64,000 nt of DNA from Streptomyces pactum (GTDB lineage Bacteria; Actinomycetota; Actinomycetes; Streptomycetales; Streptomycetaceae): assembly GCF_016031615.1 (NCBI RefSeq), contig NZ_JACYXC010000001.1:5456001-5520000 (forward strand), in the 5' to 3' direction. Below are positions 61,332 through 64,000 of this stretch, one piece after another. Position 1 is the first letter of the stretch. Every line of letters starts with the position of its first letter. The notes below the pieces were generated by a model. That model was not told the DNA's origin. It saw only the letters and a program-made list of their open reading frames with translations, and made no database searches. A program made the position numbers and the translations under genes.

Positions 61332-61372
61332 CCCCCCTCCCCCCCCGCCCCCCCACCCCTCCCCTCCTCCCC
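61332..61372. repeat. Poly-pyrimidine (C-rich) tract, G-quadruplex potential on the minus strand
   Basis: 41 nt with only C, T and single A or G interruptions; six or more C runs of 4-8 on the plus strand. The minus strand has runs of four or more G suitable for a G-quadruplex, the plus strand for an i-motif. Confidence 0.8.
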
Positions 61373-61959
61373 GTCCCATCCCGACCCGCGAGCTTGTCCT
61401 GGGGAACCCGTCGTGGGTGCGACGTCTCCGGCGTGTGGAGTGTCGCCTCGCACGCCGGGCGCGCGTACGGACGGTGCGCCGGTCCCGGTCGACGGCAGGT
61501 CCGGGTTCATGGGTGCCCCTGCGTGAGCCTTTCGGTGTGCCGCCGTCCTCGCCTGACAGGCGTCCGCCGACCCGTCGGTTGTTCTGTGCCGGCCGCTGAT
61601 GCCGGGCAGGTCGTGTCCGGCGGCCCTCCCGGGCTGGTATCTCCGTCGTCTCTGTGACGGACCCGCCTGGTCCGGGTGGTCCGGTACGCCGGGGCATCCC
61701 CGCTCGCGAGGTCATCGGTGGCGTGGCGGGCGCACCGGAAGCCTGAGTGCCGGGAGGCGTGACCGCGGCGAACGGTGTCGGTGGCAGCGCCCGGGTGGTG
61801 AGGCTGTGCCCGGTGGCATCCGGGCGTCGTGGCGGGCTCGTGGCCCGGGGCGGCCGTGGGGCCCTCGACCGGTTCGTACCGCGCACTGCCGGGTGCGCCC
61901 GCGCCGCGGAAGCCGCTCAGCCGTGGCCGTACGGGGACGCCCGGCCGGAGGCCCCCGGG
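61373..61959. other. Non-coding region before the M23 stop
   Basis: About 590 nt, GC-rich with mixed words; no gene recognised on either strand. Confidence 0.5.
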
Positions 61960-63189
61960 TCACGGGCCGTCGCCCTCCGGTTCCGGGATGCCGAAGACCG
62001 GCAGCAGGCGGGAGGGTCCGCCACGGAGCATCCACGGCGGCAGCAGGGACAGCGGATCCAGGTAGTGGTCCGCGCGCAGCAGCCCCCAGTGCAGACAGCC
62101 CACCGGACAGTGGGACGGGCCCGGTGCCATCACCCCCACCACCTGGCCGGCGGACACCCGGTCTCCTTTCCGGACCGACGCCCGGACCGGTTCGTAGGTC
62201 GTCCGCAGGGGGCAGCTGCCGGTCCCGTCCAGCTCGATCGAGAGCACTCCGCGCCCGGCCACCGCGCCGGTGAAGACCACCCGGCCGCCCGCCGCGGCTC
62301 GCACCGGCTGCCCGGGACGCGCGGCCAGGTCCACACCCCGGTGCCCGGCCGCCCACGGCTGGGGCGGTGGCTCCCAGCCCCTCACCACCACCGGCCGGCC
62401 GGCGCCGGTCCTGCCCGTCACCGGCCATGCCGGTTCCCGAGCCGTGCCCGGCACCGCGGGCGCGGCGCCCCCGGCCGGCGGCGGGCAGCCGGCCCGTCCC
62501 GGTCGGCCGGTCTCCTCGGCACCGGCACCGGCGCCGGCATCGAGGAGCGTGGCCCGGTTCGCCGCCGGTGCGGCCGCGGGTTCCGGCCCGCGCGGAGCCT
62601 GCGGTGCGCCGAGGACCGTCGGCCCGAACGCCAGCAGTGCCGCGGGCACCACCAGCGCCGCACATCTCCCCGCCGCGACGGTGGCGGGGCGGACGCCGGT
62701 ACGGAAGACACCGGTGCGGCGGACACCCGTGCGGGGCACGCCGGTGCGGAGGGCGCGGGTGGGGGCACACCCGGGTGCAGGCGCCGGCCGTGCGCCGCCG
62801 CCCCGCCGTGCTCCCGGGGCGCCTCCGCGCGCCTCCGGCGGCACACGCCTGCGGCCCCTCCCCGACGGCCCCGGCGGAGGCTCCCGACCCGTTCCCGGGA
62901 CGTCCCCGCACCCGGGCTCCGGAACGGCCAGAGGATCGGGCACGCCTCCGGTCTCCGGTGCGGGCCTCCGCCGCTGTCCCGGCCCGGGGGCCCGCACCGT
63001 TCCCGGTGCGTCCCCGCGCCCCGCTCCCGGCCCACCCGGGCGGTCCGGGGCCGGGCTGTGGCCGGGGTGCGGAGCCTCACCGGGCCCCTCGCCCACCACC
63101 GGCCCGGACCGGGGTGGCGGGCCGGAGCGCCAAGAGGGACCCGGTGGTCGCCGGGGCGGGCCATGTCGTCGCGTTCTGTTCGGTCGCAT
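61960..63189 (-). CDS. M23-family (LytM-like) peptidase with long basic N-tail
   Basis: 409 aa from ATG 63189. ~150 residues of R/P/G-rich tail, then four RTGV repeats, then a hydrophobic segment (CAALVVPAALLAFGPTVLG) that could be a signal or anchor, then an M23 domain: HRGVDLAARPGQPVRAAAGG, VVFTGAVAGRGVLSIE, GDRVSAGQVVGVMAPG, CLHWGLLRADHYLDPLSLLP. The first His and Asp ligands are present (GHRGVDL), but the usual H-x-H pair reads C-L-H. The tail looks too long for the family; a start nearer the hydrophobic segment is possible. A wall-hydrolase role is inferred. Confidence 0.85.
   Translation of the reverse strand: MRPNRTRRHGPPRRPPGPSWRSGPPPRSGPVVGEGPGEAPHPGHSPAPDRPGGPGAGRGDAPGTVRAPGPGQRRRPAPETGGVPDPLAVPEPGCGDVPGTGREPPPGPSGRGRRRVPPEARGGAPGARRGGGARPAPAPGCAPTRALRTGVPRTGVRRTGVFRTGVRPATVAAGRCAALVVPAALLAFGPTVLGAPQAPRGPEPAAAPAANRATLLDAGAGAGAEETGRPGRAGCPPPAGGAAPAVPGTAREPAWPVTGRTGAGRPVVVRGWEPPPQPWAAGHRGVDLAARPGQPVRAAAGGRVVFTGAVAGRGVLSIELDGTGSCPLRTTYEPVRASVRKGDRVSAGQVVGVMAPGPSHCPVGCLHWGLLRADHYLDPLSLLPPWMLRGGPSRLLPVFGIPEPEGDGP
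62693..62752. repeat. 15-bp tandem repeat, four units, in the M23 gene
   Basis: Units start at 62693, 62708, 62723 and 62738 (ACRCCGGTGCGG-like) and encode RTGV(P/R/F) on the minus strand. Confidence 0.85.
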
Positions 63190-63239
63190 GGAGGTAGGGT
63201 GACGGAGGGTGACGACACGCGGGGATCTTGCCCCGATTC

Positions 63240-63266
63240 TGTGGACTACTCCCGGGTTGTGGACAA
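63240..63266 (-). promoter_or_regulatory. Pair of DnaA boxes upstream of rpsB
   Basis: On the minus strand TAGTCCACA (63248-63240) and TTGTCCACA (63266-63258), the latter a perfect Streptomyces box and part of a 12-bp palindrome GTTGTGGACAAC. 18 bp apart start to start. Confidence 0.65.
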
Positions 63267-63295
63267 CGCCGTCACCCGGTGCCGTACCCGTCCCG

Positions 63296-63301
63296 TACAC
63301 T
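63296..63301 (+). promoter_or_regulatory. Candidate rpsB -10
   Basis: TACACT, with a start near 63308 and a leader of ~190 nt; TCACCC 18 nt upstream is a poor -35. The rest of 63190-63497 has no gene. Confidence 0.45.
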
Positions 63302-63497
63302 TCTGGTGGCGACCCGGGCCACCGGGTCGAACTTCGCACGCCCCGTCACCGTCGCATCAGCCGGTCAGGCAGCACGGTGGTCGCGTCCCTCGGTCCTCGG
63401 CAGGTCCCTCATCGGCTCTCCGCGGCAGGCGCGCCGGGGCGTCAGGAGCGGCGGCCGGCCGGCCGCCGTGGAACCGAGTACCTCAAGGAGTACGGCC

Positions 63498-64000
63498 ATG
63501 GCCGTCGTGACGATGCGGGAGCTGCTGGAGAGCGGCGTCCACTTCGGGCACCAGACCCGCCGCTGGAACCCGAAGATGAAGCGCTTCATCTTCACCGAGC
63601 GCAACGGCATCTACATCATCGACCTGCTCCAGTCGCTGTCGTACATCGACCGCGCCTACGAGTTCGTCAAGGAGACCGTCGCGCACGGCGGCTCCATCAT
63701 GTTCGTCGGCACCAAGAAGCAGGCGCAGGAGGCGATCGCCGAGCAGGCGACCCGCGTCGGCATGCCGTACGTCAACCAGCGCTGGCTGGGTGGCATGCTC
63801 ACCAACTTCTCGACGGTCTACAAGCGCCTCCAGCGCCTGAAGGAGCTTGAGCAGATCGACTTCGAGGACGTGGCCGCCTCCGGCCTCACCAAGAAGGAGC
63901 TCCTGGTCCTCTCGCGTGAGAAGGCCAAGCTGGAGAAGACCCTCGGCGGTATCCGCGAGATGCAGAAGGTGCCCAGCGCCGTCTGGATCGTGGACACCAA
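63498..64000 (+). CDS. rpsB: 30S ribosomal protein S2, N-terminal part (3' end outside window)
   Basis: ATG 63498 with SD aaggag at 63485-63490; 167 residues visible, open to the window edge. AVVTMRELLESGVHFGHQTRRWNPKMKRFIF, RNGIYIIDLLQSL, FVGTKKQAQEAI and PYVNQRWLGGMLTNF are diagnostic of S2. tsf normally follows. Confidence 0.97.
   Translation, partial: MAVVTMRELLESGVHFGHQTRRWNPKMKRFIFTERNGIYIIDLLQSLSYIDRAYEFVKETVAHGGSIMFVGTKKQAQEAIAEQATRVGMPYVNQRWLGGMLTNFSTVYKRLQRLKELEQIDFEDVAASGLTKKELLVLSREKAKLEKTLGGIREMQKVPSAVWIVDT

Noticed and set aside
60935..61657. 240-codon frame between TetR and M23 genes
   Set aside because: Runs through a terminator hairpin and the C-run tract; no domain, atypical composition.

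Overview
This 64 kb window is core chromosome of a streptomycete (Streptomyces or a close relative). The DNA is very GC-rich, with third codon positions almost all G or C, frequent GTG/TTG starts and long spurious open frames. It carries marker genes of the family: whiG (sporulation sigma factor), ndgR, hupS (HU with a histone-H1-like tail), nsdA, glcP, rnc/absB and a four-gene sipW-sipX-sipY-sipZ signal-peptidase cluster. Gene order largely follows the S. coelicolor core arm from gltX to rpsB, as far as I can recall it. I see no transposase, integrase, prophage, CRISPR array or biosynthetic cluster.

Layout. 1-1475: 3' end of gltX and an array of five tRNAs (Gln, Glu, Glu, Gln, Glu). 1.6-7 kb: MerR regulator with a divergent DUF4188 gene, ndgR divergent from leuCD, hupS. 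7-17.4 kb: cofC, plsC-gpsA, ddl, thiL-thiD, rpmB and a DAK/FakA-like gene. 18-26 kb: recG, rsmD-coaD, a DivIVA-like coiled-coil gene, yceD-rpmF-rnc, mutM. 26-36.9 kb: GNAT acetyltransferase, CAP-domain protein, acylphosphatase, smc, glcP, a luciferase-like oxidoreductase, ftsY. 37-46.8 kb: prim-pol protein, nsdA, amtB with a GlnR box, ffh, proS, HExxH protein. 47.6-54.9 kb: rpsP-KH-rimM-trmD, rplS, four signal peptidases, Nudix, DUF2469. 55-64 kb: yraN-comM-dprA, whiG, TetR regulator, M23 peptidase and the start of rpsB.

The genes serve translation (tRNAs, GltX, ProS, L28, L32, S16, L19, S2, RimM, TrmD, RsmD), protein export (FtsY, Ffh, four type I signal peptidases), DNA upkeep (RecG, MutM, Smc, DprA, ComM, HupS), cell envelope and cofactors (PlsC, GpsA, Ddl, CoaD, ThiL, ThiD, CofC), carbon and nitrogen uptake (GlcP, AmtB) and development (WhiG, NsdA).

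The main oddities are these. Conserved genes (a DAK gene, ftsY, nsdA, dprA, probably amtB) carry single-nucleotide frameshifts, at least some in short homopolymers, which could be sequence error or real decay. TrmD lacks an internal segment that holds part of its SAM-binding knot. The amtB-ffh interval lacks glnK and glnD although the GlnR box is kept. At least nine genes have a -10 hexamer 6-9 nt before the start codon and so look leaderless. A 40-bp nested palindrome separates the CAP gene from acyP. A 21-bp-period tandem repeat lies next to a pair of DnaA boxes. I found no convincing new multi-gene system; the regulatory DNA and the damaged or remodelled core genes are the parts worth a second look.
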